Below, one piece after another: positions 32,666 through 44,309 of a stretch of DNA of 64,000 nucleotides. The position numbers and the translations under genes were made by a program. The first letter of the stretch is position 1, and every line of letters begins with the position of its first letter. Location of the stretch: NCBI RefSeq assembly GCF_032452875.1, contig NC_083884.1:21965501-22029500 (forward strand), read 5' to 3'. Below the pieces are notes generated by a model. The model was given only the letters and a program-made list of their open reading frames with translations, did not search any database and was not told the DNA's origin. Source of the stretch: Bos javanicus. Its lineage: Eukaryota; Chordata; Mammalia; Artiodactyla; Bovidae.

Positions 32666-33429
32666 ATAAGCAGGCATACACATTCTCTTGGTTTCCCTTG
32701 TAATTTCCCTTAGAGATGGCTCTAGAGTAGAGCAAAAAACTTTGTATTTTTGTTTTCTTTTGGCAGTGGGAAGGAAAATGAGAAAAGGAAATTGAGGGAT
32801 CAGTAAGTCAACCTAAGAACTTTAATTTTAAAGTACTAACTTTAAAAAATAGCTAAAAAGCCAGAATCCATTAAAGAAAACCAACAAACTGTGTGTAAAA
32901 TGCATATATACTTTATTTTACATATTTCTATTTTTCTGTAAGAGAATGTGTTTTTCTAATCATTCTCATTTGCCTGCTCATTGAGCTGTTCATTCATTTT
33001 AAACTGTTCTGCATTTCCCTCTGTAAGAAATTCTGAGTGAGTAATTTTGATTAGTAGCTCTTCCTACATACACATCTTTTTGTTCTTATTTTCAACCATT
33101 ATAGTTATACTTTTTATTTTAATATGGCTTCTCATTTTATGACTTGTGATTTAGACTAATGTCTTTGATGTGAGTCATTAATGCAGAGATTTGATCATTT
33201 TACATTGGCAAAGGTATGAAAATACATTCATTTATTCCTTTAATGAGAAATGTCATACCATAGGGATTTAATAAGTAATCATACAAGGGAAAATGAAGGT
33301 ATGTCAGGGTCTTTGTTAAGTAAAAGCAACAAGTTGGGTAATTTTTATCTTTGTGGTGAAATAGCTCCTCTTGGAGATAACAGTGAAAGAAACATTTGAA
33401 ATAGAAGATTTTAAAGAAAGTGATAGGTA
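32666..33429. other. Unique AT-rich sequence, nothing recognised
   Basis: About 760 bp with no recognisable element. A 105-codon minus frame (33200-33517) spans its end and shows no domain. Confidence 0.45.
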
Positions 33430-33990
33430 AAGTGAATAGCCTCCGGCATGAAGTAAGGCTCCACTGTGGCACTTGGCAATCTCTGTCTCCTCCACAGGGG
33501 ACAGGCAGGGAAAACAACCGCGGGCTGACTCACGTGTTGGAGGAGTGTGCCACGATCCCCCTGAAATATGGTGCGGTGGAGGCAGTCACAAGGCCATTTC
33601 TTGGTTGTCTCCAGTTGTAGGAGTCTGTTAGGAGGCAGTTTCTCATCTGCCTCCTTAACTCCAACAGAACGAAGAAGTTCTATCTCACCCACATTTGGGT
33701 ACAGCTGCAGACTGTAAAACTGCTTGACTGTGGCTCAGAGTTGCCTCCCTGAAGACAGGGCCCCCACACTTATGTTTCCTATCATCTGGCTCCTTCTGTA
33801 TGATGTGGGCTTTAGAACTCGGGATGTGAGAAACTGACACCACTGGCCATGGTTTTGCTTGCCTGTGAAAGGAATAAACTTGCCAGTTCCATTCGGACTC
33901 CTTTGCGCCATTTCACCAAATCTCTGTAAGTGCCTCAAGCCATCCTGACAGCAGATAACAGGCTTCTGCTTACAGACTGATGGATCACTT
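33430..33990. other. CpG-bearing, GC-richer block, possibly LTR-like
   Basis: This block differs from its AT-rich flanks. It has several CpGs, a GGAATAAAC poly-A-like signal near 33872 and a pyrimidine-rich stretch after it, as in a retroviral R-U5. No inverted TG...CA ends, primer-binding site or retroviral coding sequence could be fixed. Minus frames (33411-33692, 33735-33938) have no recognised domain. Identity is open. Confidence 0.35.
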
Positions 33991-34546
33991 TGGCTGGCAC
34001 AGAGTTTGTAACTAATAATTTGCTATCCTGTGTAGATCGTAGGGCTGTTGCTTTATTAATAATAATCTTTAGCTATTTGCATATGTTTCTCTCTGTGTCT
34101 TCCTTTTTTGTTCAAGCACATGATGTTTTGTTTTCCCAGGTAGATTAAGATTTCTTCCTTTGTCTTCTTTCCACATTTGAACATGTAAACCATTATGGAT
34201 ATTTATCAAAATGGTAAATGCAGTATGACTGTTCCATGCAGTAAGAGGAGGAACTACAAAATATATATTTTTTTAACAAGGTGATTCTCTTTATTTCTCT
34301 ATCCTCTACTAATATTCTCTAAATAGATTAAAAGGGAAAACAAATCTGCTTGTTTAATCTATATTTTAATCTATATTAGAAAAGGATCAGCTCTCATTTC
34401 CCTTCTCTTTCCAGTCAGTAAACTCATTCTCTTCTTAAGCTTATCTCTGTACTTTTATTCCTGTGCCATTTTCATTCTCTGTGTCAGGACAATTAGACTT
34501 TTAAAGTCTTGCATTATCTTTTGTTTTCAACATTTCCCTTCTCCTA
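33991..34546. other. Unique AT-rich sequence, nothing recognised
   Basis: About 560 bp, no recognisable element. Confidence 0.45.
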
Positions 34547-34556
34547 GGTGTTTTGG

Positions 34557-34824
34557 CAATGGCACCCCACTCCAGTACTTCTGCCTGGAAAATCCCATGG
34601 ACGAAGGAGCCTGGTAGGCCGCAGTCCATGGGGTCGCTAGGAGTCAGACACGACTGAGTGACTTCACTTTCACTTTTCACTTTCATGCATTGGAGAAGGA
34701 AATGGCAACCCACTCCAGTGTTCTTGCCTGGAGAATCCTAGGGACAGGGGAGCCTGGTGGGCTGCCGTCTATGGGGTCGCACAGAGTCGGACACGACTGA
34801 AGTGACTCAGCAGCAGCAGCAGCG
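34557..34824 (+). mobile_element. BOV-A2 SINE
   Basis: A complete dimer with an (AGC)n tail. GGTGTTTTGG (34547-34556) and GGTGTTATGG (34825-34834) form a 10-bp TSD with one mismatch. Confidence 0.94.
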
Positions 34825-34834
34825 GGTGTTATGG

Positions 34835-35290
34835 ACATTGTATTATGATGGTCAAGGGCCATTTTTATAATAAATAGAACATTTATCAACCTGGAAAAAT
34901 CACTCAGCTTGAATCCAATGCCTGCCTTTTCTTTCACTATCAAACTTCTTGAAGAAAAAAGTATCCTACACTCCTTGGTCCCCGGTGTTTGTCTCCCACT
35001 CATTTCTCAGCCCACTATAATCTGGTGTGTACTCCATGCACTGTACTGAGATATTGCATATGTTACAAACGACTAATCACAAATTTCTCAGCCTTCTTAA
35101 CACATGGATTTACTTATTGTAGATTTTTATCTTACTGTACATTTACTGTTTCGAAATATGCTCTTGTAGCTTCTTTTCCTTTGTCCCTAAATAAAGAACT
35201 TTTTCAATTTTTCTACTTTTTAAAAATCGTTTTCCTTTCTTGAAGATCTCTAGTTTGCTTGCTTTAATAATTACATTTACGTATTTGATT
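34835..35290. other. Unrecognised sequence, weakly L2-like
   Basis: Pyrimidine-rich phrases in the middle vaguely recall the L2 coding region, but I cannot support a call. Confidence 0.3.
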
Positions 35291-35494
35291 AGGATCTTCC
35301 TTGGTGGCTCAGACGGTAAAGCGTCTGCCTACAATGCGGGAGACCTGGGTTCAATCCCTAGGTCGGGAAGATCTCCTGGAGAAGGAAATGGCAACCCACT
35401 CCAGTATTCTTACCTGGAAAATCCCATGGACGGAGGAACCTGGTTAGGCTACAGTCCATGGGGTCGCAAAGAGTCGAACACGACTGAGCAAATT
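35291..35494 (+). mobile_element. Bov-tA SINE, well preserved
   Basis: The tRNA-derived head keeps A-box-like (TGGCTCAGACGG) and B-box-like (GGGTTCAATCC) RNA polymerase III promoter elements and several CpGs. The BOV-A unit is complete. A short GTATTT match at both ends may be the TSD. Confidence 0.93.
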
Positions 35495-36464
35495 TGTATT
35501 TACAGCACATATATTCTACTGAGTGAGACTTCTAGGTATCTATAGGAAAATTTTATTCGGTACCTTAGTAGCTCCTTAAAGTTAATCATACCTAAACACT
35601 GCTCAACATCTTCAATGCTCATCTGTCTCTCTGATGCATTCATTATCTCCACAATAAATATGTCTATTTTTTCCAATCCTCTGGAATCGTTATACAAGCC
35701 ATTTTTACTCTCAATTACCAACTATTCTCCCATCCATTTGACACAGTCTTTATTTAACGTTCGCAGTGTCCCTTGAAGCAATCTCATCTTTTCATTCTTC
35801 ACTGTTACTCTCCTAATTTAGGCTTTCATGACAACTCTTAAAATAGACCCTTTATCGACCAGCTTACTGCCAATATCCTTTCTTCCCTTAAGTCTTACAC
35901 ATATCTATGTCAGATATGTTTGTTTGTACACACACAACCATCACCTTCCTCTCTACTGGGGAAGCCCTGATGCTACTTTGATGTTTATAAGCCCTGGTGC
36001 CTTGTCCCTGGAAACAATAACTTCCTGTAGTCCCTTTGGGTTCATCATAATTGGTCCAAGGTGGTCATGCTTGTTTTACTTCTTTGACATGATTGTTTTT
36101 GTCACGGCCTATGACTCATTCTTAGCAAATTGTACCTGGTGGGAAATCTGTAGGCTTCTAGGAAAGGTTTTTACTTACAAATTAAAAGTGATACAAGGTT
36201 GAAAATGCTCCTGTTTTTAATGGGATGTCAGCTTTCTGCATGTGAAGCTTAAAACTGGGGCAGTTACTTTTCACCACGAGGGGACATGTCATCAGCACAT
36301 GGGAATGATGAAGCAGACTAATAGGAAGTCTCTGATCTTTAATAAAAAGACTGAGTTATTGGATTTGCTAACCTTCTACTCTGCTGCCTCTAGTCACTCT
36401 TTTCTTCCCTCCATGCATATCATTTTTTCTGCTTTAATCTTGTAAACTGCATAGCTATAGGCTT
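35495..36464. other. Unrecognised sequence
   Basis: About 970 bp. A 124-codon plus frame (35828-36202) has no recognisable domain. Parts may be a very old L2, as L2 sequence is clear further on at 36840. Confidence 0.35.
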
Positions 36465-36755
36465 ACTTATTTATTACAGAGGTAACATTAGTTTATAACA
36501 TTATATAAGTTTCATTATGTACAATATTATTTTTGACTTCTGTCTACACTGCAGCAAGCTCACCACCAAGCATCTGGTTGCTGTCCATCACCATAAAGTT
36601 GACCGCTTCTACCCATTTCACCATCCTCCAACTCCCTTCTCCTCTGAAAAACACTACTCTGTTCCACAGGTTTGTTTTTGTTCTGTTTGCTTTGATCATT
36701 TATTTTATTTTCTTACATATGACCCAAATCATACAGTCTAGTAACACGTAATGAA
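36465..36755 (-). mobile_element. L1 3' end (older mammalian type)
   Basis: The antisense L1 terminus is recognisable: TATAACATTATATAAGTTTC, CTGTCTACACTGCAG, CATCACCATAAAGTTGACC, CACTACTCTGTTCCACAGG. Both frames at 36517-36751 are only shadows of it. Confidence 0.8.
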
Positions 36756-36839
36756 TTGCTTACATTTAAAGACTTTTTAGATGTTAAGTTGGCTTATGTG
36801 GGGCTTGTAGAGCAGAAGTGTATTTGTTACAACTCAAAT

Positions 36840-37350
36840 CACTTTACTCTATTGCTTTGATTGTTCTCTATTCCCTCCAGAATAAATTATAATACTCTTA
36901 GCATTGTACTTAAGGGTCTGTATGAACTGGTTGCAGCATATATTTTCAGTTTTATCTTTCAAAACTGCTCTTCACAACTTTCAGGCTCCATCCAAAGCAA
37001 TCCATTAATTCACTGTTCTTGAACACACTTCAGAATTTTTCCCTCGTTTGCCTTCTAGCAGTTTTTCTTCCATTTGTAATAGTTTTCCCCACCTTCAAAG
37101 CTTATTTTTCCATTGAAATCACTATGTTCTTCCAAGGTTAAGTTCAAGGACCATAATCCTCATAAAGTCACCCTATTCCTGTGGGTTGGAATTTAAAATC
37201 TCTCCATCTGTTGGGTATCTATGTCAGGTGGTAATTTTATTCTAGCACCTGTCACAATCTCTCTGGTAACATGAATCTTTGTGCTTTGTGCCCCCTTTCT
37301 CATTGTAATTTCAATTATACTTAGCAGTATGCTTACCTTTAGGAAGTTGT
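36840..37350 (+). mobile_element. L2 LINE 3' UTR relic
   Basis: The L2 3' order can be followed: a CTCCAGAATAAA start, CAACTTTCAGGCTCCATCC, GAACACACTTCAGAATTT, CCTTCAAAGCTTATTTTTCC, then the terminal CACCTGTCACAATCTCTCTG. Strongly diverged. Confidence 0.6.
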
Positions 37351-37489
37351 CAGTGGAAAGTATGCTCTGTATCTGAAACAGGGCAAATTTTAAAATAAAC
37401 TAAAACTTTGAAATCTTAGCCCAGAGAATAGGAAAGGACACTTGCTGAAACTTAATCCTACTTTAGGGCATAGAGATTGTGATTTTTTT

Positions 37490-37660
37490 ATTTATTTCAG
37501 GGAAATTTTATATTGTGTACCAGAACACATTTACTTCAGCATTGTTTACAGTATGAAAAAATTAAAATGACCTAAATGTCCATCTATAGAAGGATGGAAA
37601 AACTTTTAATTCATAAAATTATTAATGTGTCAGTGAGGGGAAATCTTAAAAATCTTAGCA
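37490..37660 (+). mobile_element. L1 ORF2 end fragment
   Basis: The phrase TTCAGCATTGTTTACAGTATG followed by CTAAATGTCCATCTATAGAAG is the conserved end of L1 ORF2. Short and old. Confidence 0.65.
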
Positions 37661-38430
37661 AGGATATGTAGAGAAAATTGCATAACATAAACTGTAATTT
37701 AGAAATTTCAATATTAAGAAAATAACCAGTGTCAGGAAAGGGACTTGTAACAACCACCTTGACTTCAAAGAAAGAAAGACTTCAGAGCTATTAACTAGAA
37801 ACAGACGCAGCTATAAACTAGAGACAGCTCTTTTCTTAGGAGAGCAATGTAAAAGAATGCCTCTGGACATTTATGTGATATCATGCTGTCTACAGAACAT
37901 GAATATTGTGCATCATTATTCCCAGCTCCCTTTGTATGATGGAAATGATCTACTAGCCACCCATCACTATAGTCTTCCTTCCTGTCTCAGAAAGAGAAGT
38001 TTGTTCTCTGTATTTAGGCCTGACTGTCCTCCCTGTGCCCCACGTTATCATTCAACAGGGTCTTGGGACTTTCTTTCTACACTTATTTATTCACCCTTTA
38101 TATTGTTTCAGTTTCTTCTTAGTAAACTCTTTTCTGTTACAAACACTTACCTCTTTCCCTCCATGTTCTCTTTTATTTTTTCTTTCCCATTTAACAAAGA
38201 AGATAGTTTCAGGAGATGTTTTATACATGCTGTTTTCATTGTCTAAATTAACATTTACTCCCAAGTTCATTGCTTTATTCTTTCTTTTCACTAGCATTCA
38301 TCTGGCTATTCTAGCATCTCCCCAGAAATCCAATTAAATAAATCGAGTAAATGCTCTTTTTAGTTCTTGCTCTTTGGTCATTATTTTTTCAATTGACCAC
38401 TCTTATAACTAAAACCCTGTTCTCACTTGC
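37661..38430. other. Unrecognised sequence
   Basis: About 770 bp. It contains a 129-codon plus frame (37857-38246) with no recognised domain and a low-complexity, phenylalanine-rich composition. I judge it non-coding. Confidence 0.4.
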
Positions 38431-38657
38431 CTTTTTAAAAATATATTTTATTTTATATTTGCAGAAAAATTGAAAGGATAGTACAGAGGGTTCTCATATG
38501 CCTCACATTCAGTTTTCAATTAATTAGTATGGTTAACTAGTCATAATAATATTGAAACAATATTGATGTATCATTATTAAATGAAATCCATTCTATGCCA
38601 GGATCCCATCCAGTATATCACACCACATTTAGCTGGCACGGTTCCTTAGGCATCTCT

Positions 38658-38793
38658 CTCTATTATTATTATTATTATTATTTTTAGGTGCACATCATGG
38701 CTTGTGGGATCTTACTTCCCCAACCAAGGATTGAAACCAGAACCCAGGCATTAGAAACACAGAGTCCTAAGCACCAGACCACCAGAGAACTCC
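38658..38793 (-). mobile_element. CHR-2 SINE nested in L1M, perfect TSD
   Basis: An antisense tRNA-derived SINE with a TAT-repeat tail. A perfect 11-bp TSD, TAGGCATCTCT, lies at 38647-38657 and 38794-38804. Confidence 0.88.
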
Positions 38794-38927
38794 TAGGCAT
38801 CTCTTGGCTGTGTCAATCTCTCAGACTTTCCTTGTTTTTGAGACCTTAGCAGTTTTGAGGAGTACTGCTTTGGTATTTTGTAAAATTTTCTTCAATTGGG
38901 ATTGGTCTGATGTTTTCTTATGACTGT

Positions 38928-39130
38928 GTTGTGCTTAGTTGCTCAGTTGTGTCTGACTCTTTGCGACACCATGGACTGTAGCCCACCAGGCTCCTCTGTC
39001 CCTAGGGATTCTCCAGGCAAGAATACGGGAGTAGGTTGCCATACCCTCCTCCAGGGTATCTTCCCAACCCAAGGATTGAACCCAGATGCCTGCATTGCAG
39101 GCGTATTCTTTATCATCTGAGCCACCAGGA
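38928..39130 (-). mobile_element. Bov-tA SINE nested in L1M
   Basis: An antisense copy with the head (GAGCCACCAGGAATT) at the right. It splits the L1M sequence ATGTTTTCTTATGACT / AGATTAAGGC. Confidence 0.9.
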
Positions 39131-39824
39131 ATTAGATTAAGGCTTTTGGAGGAAGACCACAGAGTTAAAGAGACATCCCCATCACGTTGTATCAAATGTG
39201 CACACTACCAACATAATTTATCACTGTTGACGTTAAATGGTGATCAAAGTTAACATCCTTGTAAAGTCACTCCCCCCCGCACCCCTAATTTTCATACCGT
39301 GGTCTTTGGGAGGAAATCACTACTCATAACCCACACTTACGAGTGGGGAGTTGTGTTCCACCTCCTGGGGACAGAGTATCTACATGAATTATTTGTAATT
39401 CTGCACAGGGAAGTTGTGTATTTCTCTATTTGTTTATTTAATAATATTTATCTCATTATGGACTCATGGATATTTATTTTATACTTTGAATTATATTCCA
39501 ATTCAGTTTCTTTATTTTGTTCCTTAAATTGTTCCCACTTTGGACCTTCAGAGTTCTTTCAGTTGACTGTTCTGTCCCTTTGGCATATCCCCATCATTGT
39601 AGGATTTTTTCCTTCCTCTCTTTTGAGCACTTCCTCCCTTTGTGGCACTACAAAAATGCTCCAAATTCATCTTTTATCTTTCCTGCTCCAGTAAAGGGTC
39701 CCAGGTTCCAGCCTATCCTGATAGCAAATGAGACACTCAGTCAGCTCCATCTTCTCTTATACTCTGACACATATACTGTGCTCCAGTTATCTCAAAACCT
39801 GCACATTTCATAAAATGAATTACA

Positions 39825-40170
39825 CTTATCTTGCCTCAGTGCCTTTTGACATAGTATTTCCTTTGCCTGAAATGTTCTTCCTTCTCCATGTCTTTGCTAA
39901 TTTTCCTTTTGTTTCTGGTTCACCCACTCATGTATTAAGACTTAGTTCTTTAGTAAGACCCACCTAACTGTAAAGTTTGGGGGAATGAACACTTTCTCTG
40001 GGCCTCCAGAGCTCACAGCATATGCCTAATGATATTACAGCTGTCCTCAATTTAGACAATCGGCATTTATTATCTGTGTATTAATTAAGGGAAGACAGTG
40101 CAGTTAATTCTAGAACTAAGCACAAAGTTCATATTTTTATGATTGATAAATGTTTGCTGAGTAAATGAAC
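39825..40170 (+). mobile_element. L2 LINE 3' end
   Basis: Recognisable phrases are TGCCTCAGTGCCTTTTGAC, TTTGCCTGAAATGTTCTTCC, and the ending ATTGATAAATGTTTGCTGAG. This is the standard L2 3' terminus, diverged. Confidence 0.62.
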
Positions 40171-40490
40171 TAACAGTGCTAGAGAATCTGAAGCTATTGG
40201 TCAAACTAATTTCCAAGGAGATTATGGAGGAAGTACTCACAGTGCTCATACCAAGGGGCACTTTCTCTGATAGTCACTATTAAGCTCCATTCCATTCTTT
40301 AATCAACAATGTTTTTCATTCTTAAGTGACTACCTTAAAAACAGTCTTCTAGCCACCAACTATGTCTTCCCCCAAATCAATTGCTACCCCAAACTCCTCT
40401 GTATCAGTTATGGGAATTCAGACTTACAGTAATTAAAAAAAAATCCCAATTCAAATCGGTTTACAAGTGTAACCAAATAGGACTCTATGG
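40171..40490. other. Unique sequence, nothing recognised
   Basis: About 320 bp ending at the left target duplication of the next BovB. Confidence 0.4.
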
Positions 40491-40498
40491 GACCTTCC

Positions 40499-42169
40499 TA
40501 GGACACTGGCACAGCTCTTCCCCTGCTCCTCCAGCGATGTCATCTGCCTAACCCTTATTTGTAGAAAAACAGCCTCCTAAGCCTTCCTTTTGAGTGTTTG
40601 AGTGTCTCATGCAGATGTACAGGTCAGCAGTGGCCTACCATAGGGTCCGGGGCTCTGAATGCAGCAGTGCTGGGTGTGGCATAAGCCCCCTGAGAGGAGG
40701 TCACCATTAACCCCACTGTAGAGCTGCTGAGCAGACGACCCACAAACTGAAGAAAAGTATACCAAATAAGTTCTCACACTGTTAAGAAGGTTCTAGGAGC
40801 CACAACAAATTTCCCAACCTGGGGATTTAGCAAAGGGAGTGAGAACCCCCAGGGAATTTGACTTTGGAGGCCAGTGGGATTTGATTACAGAAATTACACA
40901 GGACTGGGGAAACAGACTTTTGGAGGGCACAAATAAAACCTTGTGTGCACCAGGACCCAGGAGAATAGAGCAGTGACCCCACAAGAGTTTGACCCCGACT
41001 TGCCTGTTGAGTGTCCAGGAGTCTCCGTGAAGGTGTGGGTCGGCGGTGGCCTGCTACAGGGGCCGGGGCACTGAGTGCAGCAGCTCATGGGCAGGACCTT
41101 TGAAGGAGGTCGCCATTGTCTTCATTACCTCCACCATAGTTTGGTCTCAGCTCAAGCAACAGGGAGGGAACACAGCCCCACCCATCAAACAGAAAATTGG
41201 ATTAAAGATTTACCAAGTATGACCCTGCCCATCAGAACAAAACCTGGTATCCCCAGCAGTCAGTCTTTCCCATCAGGAAGCTTCCTTAAGCCTCTGATTC
41301 TTATCCCTTAGAGTGCAGAAAGAATGAAAATCACAATCACAGAAAACTAATCAAACTGATGGCATGGACCACCGCCTTGTCTAACTCAATGAAACTATGA
41401 GCCATGCCATGTAGGGCCACCCAAAACAAATGGGTGATGGCGGAGAGTTCTGACAAAATGGCGTCTACTGGAGAAGGGAATGGCAAACCACTTCAGTATT
41501 CTTGCCTTGAGAACCACATAAACAGCATGAAAAGTCAAAAAGATAGAACACTGAAAGATGAAAGACTTTATTTTCTTGAGCTCCAAAATCACTGAAGACA
41601 GTGACTGCAGCCATGAAATTAAAAGACGCTTGCTCTTTGGAAGAAAAGCTATGACCAACCTAGATAGCATATTAAAAAGTAGAGACGTTACTTTGCCAAC
41701 CAAAGTCTATCTAGTCAAAGCTATGGTTTTTCCAGTAGTTGTGTATGAGTGTGAGATCTGGACCATAAACAAAGCTGAGTGTCAAAGAATTGATGCTTTT
41801 GAACTGTGGTGCTGGAGAAGACTCTTGAGAATCCCTTGGGCTGCAAGGAGATCAGACCAGTCCATCCTAAAGGAAATCAGTCCTGAATATTCATTGGAAG
41901 AGCTGATGCTGAAGCTGAGACTCCAATACTTTGGCCACATGATGTGACTGACTGACTCATTGAAAAAGACTCTGATGCTGGGAAAAGTTGAAGGCAGGAG
42001 GAGAAGGGGATGACAGAGGATGAAATGGTTGGATGGCATCACCAACTCGATGGACATGAGTTTGAGCAAGTTCTGGGAGTTGCTGTTGGACAGGGAGGCC
42101 TGGCATGTTGCAGTCCATGGGGTCACAAAGAGGCAGACACAACTGAGCGACTGAACTAAACTAAACTGA
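40499..42169 (+). mobile_element. BovB with both ends but internally deleted
   Basis: The left 1 kb is the BovB 5' region. It contains two related units (about 40606-40720 and 41012-41130) and the lead into the coding region (CACTTCAGTATTCTTGCCTT near 41490). At about 41560 the sequence jumps directly to the RT C-terminal region (TTATTTTCTTGAGCTCC) and then runs to the normal 3' tail. The endonuclease and most of the RT, roughly 2 kb, are missing. GACCTTCC at 40491-40498 and 42170-42177 may be the TSD, in which case the left end is 40499. The exact left end is otherwise uncertain. Confidence 0.85.
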
Positions 42170-42177
42170 GACCTTCC

Positions 42178-42990
42178 CTGAGCTCCAAAGAGCAAATTTA
42201 TCTAGAGAAGTGAGAAATGCAGAAACAAAGGGAAACAGTCAAGCAAGACAAAGTAATAATAGTTTAGCCATTTAACAAAGTCAAAAAGCTTTAGTCCTTT
42301 GGTGTAACCAAAGGTGGGATGTATCCTCCAGGTCAGTCAAGGGAATTGCACAGCTCCCAGGACCCATGTTTAGACATAACATTGTCTCAGAAAAAATGCA
42401 CACTTGTTTCACTTTTTTTATAGCAGAAAGATGAAAACTTTCCTTTTACCTGCCTCCATTTCTATCACCTCAATACACATTTGAAAACTTTAGATAATCT
42501 GTATATCTTAATTTATGTCTCTCCAAATACTGACCCTGAAAAAATAATTTGAATGAAATAATTTATCTGGGAAGCACCATGGAAAATGGTAGGAAACTAG
42601 CATAAGGAGGAAAACAGAGAGTGAATTACACTCTGGATAAGGGAGTTCCATCCTGCCAGGGATCCTTTCAAAGACTGTAGAACACAGTGAAAGCCAGGAG
42701 ATTTCAGTAAGACTTCACTCCAACTCTTATCCTTCTCTAGGTGATAGTACTCCCTGGTACTTCCACAGCCTTGCAACTGGTCAAGAACCTCATGTTGGCC
42801 AAAGAAACCCACAGGAGATTAGACGCAGGAGATTCAGGTAGGAAGTTGATGATAGATAAAGAAACTATTCACTGAAGTTACAGATGATATTTTGGGTGGG
42901 CCAACTAGGACAGGACACCAATAGTGTCTGCTACAAAGTCCATTCCCAAATAATTCACCATCAGGGCTCATTTGAAAATCATATTTAGCT
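42178..42990. other. Unique sequence, nothing recognised
   Basis: About 810 bp. Parts are less AT-rich (42600-42840), with no domain in any frame. Confidence 0.4.
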
Positions 42991-43000
42991 TAGGCTTTTT

Positions 43001-43279
43001 GCTGCTGCTGCTTCTGCTAAGTCACTTCAGTCGTGTCCGACTCTGTGCGACCCCATAGACGTCACTCCACCAGGCTCCCCCGTCCCTGGGATTCTCCAGG
43101 CAAGAACCCTGGAGTGGGTTGCCATTTCCTTCTCCAGTCCATGAAAGTGAAAAATGAAAATGAAGTCGCTCAGTCATGTCAGACTCTTAGCGACCCTGTG
43201 GAACACAGCCTACCAGACTCCTCCATCCATGGGATTTTCCAGGCAAGAGTACTGGAGTGGGGTGCCATTGCCTTCTCCG
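43001..43279 (-). mobile_element. BOV-A2 SINE with 10-bp TSD
   Basis: A complete antisense dimer with a GCTGCTGCTGCTTCTGC tail. A perfect TAGGCTTTTT duplication lies at 42991-43000 and 43280-43289. Confidence 0.96.
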
Positions 43280-43481
43280 TAGGCTTTTTAGTTATGCTAA
43301 ATAAATACTGCAGTGTTAACTTTCATGGCCACTATTGTCTCTATAAAGGACTTTTGGGTTTATACTGAAGAAATGAGACAAAGCTAAGTAGATACAGTTG
43401 ATTTTCATTACTATCACTTTAACTTTCCAGGGTAGTGAAGTTAAAAATAAGATAAAATATAGATAAATCTGGTATTCTAAT

Positions 43482-43613
43482 TGGAGAAGGGAATGGCAAC
43501 CCAACTCCAGTATTCTTGCCTGGAAAATTCCATGAACAGAGGAACCTGACAGGCTACAGTCCATGGGGCTGCAAACAGTCGGACATGACTGAGTGACTTA
43601 GCACATATGCATA
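43482..43613 (+). mobile_element. BOV-A monomer SINE with perfect TSD
   Basis: A single BOV-A unit without head or second monomer. It ends in GACTTAGCACATATGCATA and is bounded by a perfect 10-bp GTATTCTAAT duplication at 43472-43481 and 43614-43623. This is the second complete monomer insertion in the window. Confidence 0.92.
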
Positions 43614-43623
43614 GTATTCTAAT

Positions 43624-44309
43624 ACCGGATTGATTTTTCCATCTTCATTAATATCTCCCATCACCATGGTTCATTCCTCTCAAATTTTGATTTTTACTTT
43701 CCTTATTTTTCTTGTTAAACTCACTTGCCTCTACAATACAGATATAATGATATGAGGATATAATGTCACTTTTACTGCTAAAATTCTTTTTAAGTGACTT
43801 AAAGACAAAATAAAATATTTAATAATTTTAATGATTTTATTTGCTTTATTCATCTATCTATATCCATATATGATTTATCTATGAATCTATTCATCTCTTT
43901 CTTTATGTTATTTGCCAAACCAAGTGAAAATAAGTTATAGACATCATGACTTTTCACTACTAAATAGTTCAGCATTCATTTTCAAAAAACTCATGCAGTC
44001 CTCTTTACAATCAAAATAATATTATCAAACTCAATATGTTTAACTTTGTGAAAGAATGCTATATAACATAATAATCTTACATAAGATCCTTATTGAAACT
44101 TTCCATATTTTCACAATAATACCCTTTGTAACTCTTAGACGCTTTTGTTAATTTAGGATAAACATAATTATGCATTACAATTAATTGTCAATTATGATAG
44201 CAACTCTTTAGATTCCTTAACTTAAAGTGTTTCCCTCACTTATTTCTTTCTTGGTTAATCATGGCAGTAAGGCCTAGGCCATATTTAAAACAAAGCAAAA
44301 ACCTGAAAA
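43624..44309. other. Unique AT-rich sequence, nothing recognised
   Basis: About 690 bp of very AT-rich sequence with short TATC/ATCT runs near 43848-43900. Confidence 0.45.

Larger units (their letters stand above)
38431..39715 (-). mobile_element. Old L1M 3' region carrying two SINEs
   Basis: Antisense old L1 3' UTR, from GAAAGGATAGTACAGAGGG at the terminal side to CACTACAAAAATGCTCCAAA. It is interrupted at 38658-38793 by a CHR-2 and at 38928-39130 by a Bov-tA. The same L1 region occurs again at 44310-45530, which helps to confirm it. Confidence 0.7.

Noticed and set aside
35291..35494. tRNA-like head with A- and B-box elements, considered as a tRNA gene
   Set aside because: It is continuous with a BOV-A unit and belongs to a Bov-tA SINE; no full cloverleaf is kept.
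37857..38246. 129-codon plus frame rich in phenylalanine and serine
   Set aside because: Composition follows the T-rich DNA; a second overlapping plus frame has the same character.
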